Shown one piece after another: positions 4,445 through 6,162 of a stretch of 6,162 nucleotides of DNA. Under the pieces are notes generated by a model. The model had not been told where the DNA came from and searched no databases. It worked only from the letters and a program-made list of their open reading frames with translations. Positions within the stretch are counted from its first letter, which is position 1; each line of letters begins with the position of its first letter. Origin of the DNA: Halanaerobiales bacterium. GTDB taxonomy: Bacteria; Bacillota_F; Halanaerobiia; DY22613. The DNA is taken from NCBI GenBank assembly GCA_023128035.1, contig JAGMES010000226.1, positions 1 to 6,162 on the forward strand, given 5' to 3'. A program made the position numbers and the translations under genes.

Positions 4445-6162
4445 TTATTCAACCCTATATTCATTATCAATAAATTCTTGGTAATATCCATTCACATAAT
4501 ATTTATTTCTGTTTTCACCCTCTTCCCAATAACCCCAAAACGTTTTTTGTAATGCATCTATTATATATGGCTTATAATTTTTCAATATCATTACTGGTAG
4601 TTTAGATTCATATTCATAATAGGTCATATTTTTATGTTCTGAATCAAAATCAAAATCCATTAAAAAATATTCAGGACTAGATAATACAAATTCATACATA
4701 AATTTCATTCTGGCGTTTATTTCTTGTTTTTCATTACCGCATTCTGGTATTCTTGCTTCTTTCATTAGTTTGAAAACTACTTTATCTATATTAGGAACCC
4801 CATATTCGGAAACTAGTTGATTCATTGTTTTTATAGATCCAATAGAATTATTAGTAATATCTAACCCTTTAATAATATTCGCTAACTTGCCAGTTTGAGC
4901 AAATTGTCCAGTTAAAGCTAAAAAACCGCTAATTTTAGCATCTTCTTCACTAGTTAAGCTATTTCCATCCGCAATACCAAATAATTCTCGCTCAATTATA
5001 TAATTTATTGTACTACCCCCAAAAGGATTCCAACTATTTATTCCTTGTAGTAAAACTTGTCTCCTTTTTGTAGGTCCTAATTTATATCTATATAATTCAC
5101 CATTAAAAGTATAACGTTTTTTAAAACTTGGTTCCCTAAGTAAATCTTGGATAGCATCTTTCTCAGTGTCGTTTATTGAAAATTGCTGATAGAACCAAAT
5201 ATCCCAATGCCACATATCTTTAACCCAATAATTTCCAGTCGGGTCAATATATTTTAATGGATTGTTTATAGTATATATATATATATTTTGACTTTGCATT
5301 TTATCTAACTCACCACAATACGTATCCTCACTGATAAACCTACCTATCTCAGGATCATAATACCTCGCTCCATAATAATACAATCCAATCCCTTTAACAT
5401 GTCTTTGACCTGTAAACTTATACTCTATTTCTTCCTCATACTCAAAAACACTAGTCCCAGGCTTATACAAATCCTCACCAAATGGCATATAATCCTGCTC
5501 CCAGATTACAAAGCCATCTTTATCTGTAATTAATCTAGTAGAACCTAGATTATCATGGTGATAATATACAATTTCTTCACTATTACCAATAATTCCTTCT
5601 ACTTTGGCTATCTGTCTACCATAAGCATAAATATAACTTACTTCAGTCTGATTATTCTCAGCTTGAATTTCATCTAAAACTGGATCATATACTTCTAACA
5701 ATACCTTCCCAGCCTGATTAAAGACATAATGAGTAACAGATTCATCCTTTACATCTGACCTTATCCTCATACCATCAGTATCATAAACAAATTCAGCCTG
5801 AAGTTCTTCATTTAAATAAACTGCTTTCAGTCTATTCTTAATTGTATATTCATAACTCCAGTATTCCTTATAGCCATCTTTAATAAAGGAAACAGTTCCG
5901 TTGGGATTTTCTGTAAAATTATTTCCTTTCTCAACCAAATTACCATTCTCGTCATAAACATAGTAGAATGTCTCACCAGTCAGATTATTGGTTGCTTTCT
6001 TCAATCGATTACTGTTCTCATAATACTCATAAGTAGTTTCTTCACAATTACCAACGATAGTCCTTTTAGTGGTCCGATTACCCCCAGCATCATAATCATA
6101 TTCTAACTTAGCATTATCAGCTCTTTGATAAATCTTAACCATATCCCTCAGATCACCATAAA
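4445..6162 (-). CDS. YD-repeat/Rhs-family polymorphic toxin, C-terminal part (5' end outside window)
   Basis: The frame is open to the right edge: YGDLRD precedes the ATG at 6142, so that ATG is internal and the gene starts outside the window. YD-type repeats fill about residues 1-190 counted from that methionine (YDYDAGGNRT, YVYDENGNLVEKG, FVYDTDGMRIRS). The Rhs core follows: YYHHDNLGSTRLITDKDG (193-210), DYMPFGE (217-223), YKFTGQR (241-247), GLYYYGARYYDPEIGRFIS (253-271) and NNPLKYIDPTG (293-303). The IDPTG element marks the junction where Rhs shells are known to cut off their tip. Residues 304-565 form a different C-terminal tip. Known Rhs/WapA proteins wrap a toxic tip in a beta-cage and deliver it to neighbouring cells; that role is inferred here. 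Two small membrane-protein genes downstream are candidate immunity genes. No frameshift or internal stop is present. Confidence 0.92.
   Translation of the reverse strand, partial: YGDLRDMVKIYQRADNAKLEYDYDAGGNRTTKRTIVGNCEETTYEYYENSNRLKKATNNLTGETFYYVYDENGNLVEKGNNFTENPNGTVSFIKDGYKEYWSYEYTIKNRLKAVYLNEELQAEFVYDTDGMRIRSDVKDESVTHYVFNQAGKVLLEVYDPVLDEIQAENNQTEVSYIYAYGRQIAKVEGIIGNSEEIVYYHHDNLGSTRLITDKDGFVIWEQDYMPFGEDLYKPGTSVFEYEEEIEYKFTGQRHVKGIGLYYYGARYYDPEIGRFISEDTYCGELDKMQSQNIYIYTINNPLKYIDPTGNYWVKDMWHWDIWFYQQFSINDTEKDAIQDLLREPSFKKRYTFNGELYRYKLGPTKRRQVLLQGINSWNPFGGSTINYIIERELFGIADGNSLTSEEDAKISGFLALTGQFAQTGKLANIIKGLDITNNSIGSIKTMNQLVSEYGVPNIDKVVFKLMKEARIPECGNEKQEINARMKFMYEFVLSSPEYFLMDFDFDSEHKNMTYYEYESKLPVMILKNYKPYIIDALQKTFWGYWEEGENRNKYYVNGYYQEFIDNEYRVE
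4448..5233 (-). other. 262-residue variable C-terminal tip of the Rhs protein, putative toxin of unknown type
   Basis: The tip starts right after IDPTG, with NYWVKDMWHWDIWFYQQFS. It has a mainly helical, charged first third (DTEKDAIQDLLREPSFKKR), a glycine-rich hydrophobic middle (ISGFLALTGQFAQTG and LANIIKGLDITNNSIGSIKT), and an aromatic, acidic C-terminus (FWGYWEEGENRNKYY, ending YRVE). I see no HNH, restriction-like nuclease, ADP-ribosyltransferase, deaminase or metalloprotease (HExxH) motif. The DNA looks more AT-rich than the core, as expected for a swapped tip. A membrane target is possible given the membrane-type neighbours, but this is a guess. Confidence 0.6.
5272..5286. repeat. TA dinucleotide run inside the Rhs core/tip junction
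   Basis: Fifteen uninterrupted alternating T/A bases, about 7.5 TA units, encode YIYIYT in the segment NIYIYTINNPLKYIDPTG, only about 13 codons before the tip begins. Gain or loss of one unit would shift the frame and disconnect the tip from the core. Confidence 0.85.

Noticed and set aside
4445..6142. The ATG at 6142 as the true start of the Rhs gene
   Set aside because: The frame stays open to the window edge with typical YD-repeat sequence (YGDLRD) just before it.

Overview
The window is AT-rich, and every coding region I can support reads on the minus strand, from high to low coordinates. Strong AGGAG-type ribosome sites, the style of the Rhs/YD-repeat core and an IS4-family insertion element point to a low-GC Gram-positive-type bacterium (Bacillota; a Halanaerobiales-like anaerobe is a guess from the protein style, not something I could test).

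Layout, right to left, which is the direction of transcription. (1) 6162-4445: the 3' part of a large YD-repeat/Rhs gene whose 5' end lies beyond the window. It has YD repeats, the conserved Rhs core ending in IDPTG, and then a 262-residue C-terminal tip that matches no toxin family I recognise. A small hairpin follows its stop. (2) 4395-3723: a 655-bp deletion derivative of an IS4-family insertion sequence, with 19/20-matching terminal inverted repeats and a perfect 9-bp target duplication. It keeps only the last ~91 residues of its transposase, including the YREK motif, plus a 17-bp hairpin that looks like a device protecting the element from read-through transcription. (3) 3565-3119 and 2906-2460: two very AT-rich genes for small membrane proteins, each with a GTG start and a good ribosome site. 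Because they follow an Rhs tip they are the best candidates for its immunity proteins. A terminator-like hairpin closes this cassette at 2420-2390. (4) ~2390-1: a decayed gene for a large extracellular beta-sandwich protein (Ig/cadherin-like, three fibronectin-III-like units, a PKD-like unit, then a 'TLEIDPGT' beta module) that runs off the left edge. It carries at least one frameshift inside well-preserved sequence and further stops and a frameshift in its upstream part.

Taken together this looks like a polymorphic-toxin locus: a toxin tip at the end of a long Rhs shell protein, small immunity genes downstream, and a decaying second surface-protein gene that may be the front half of another Rhs protein. 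Without the IS, the toxin-to-immunity gap would have been about 216 bases, much like the ~212 bases between the two small membrane genes. Toxin and immunity roles are inferred from position and architecture only.
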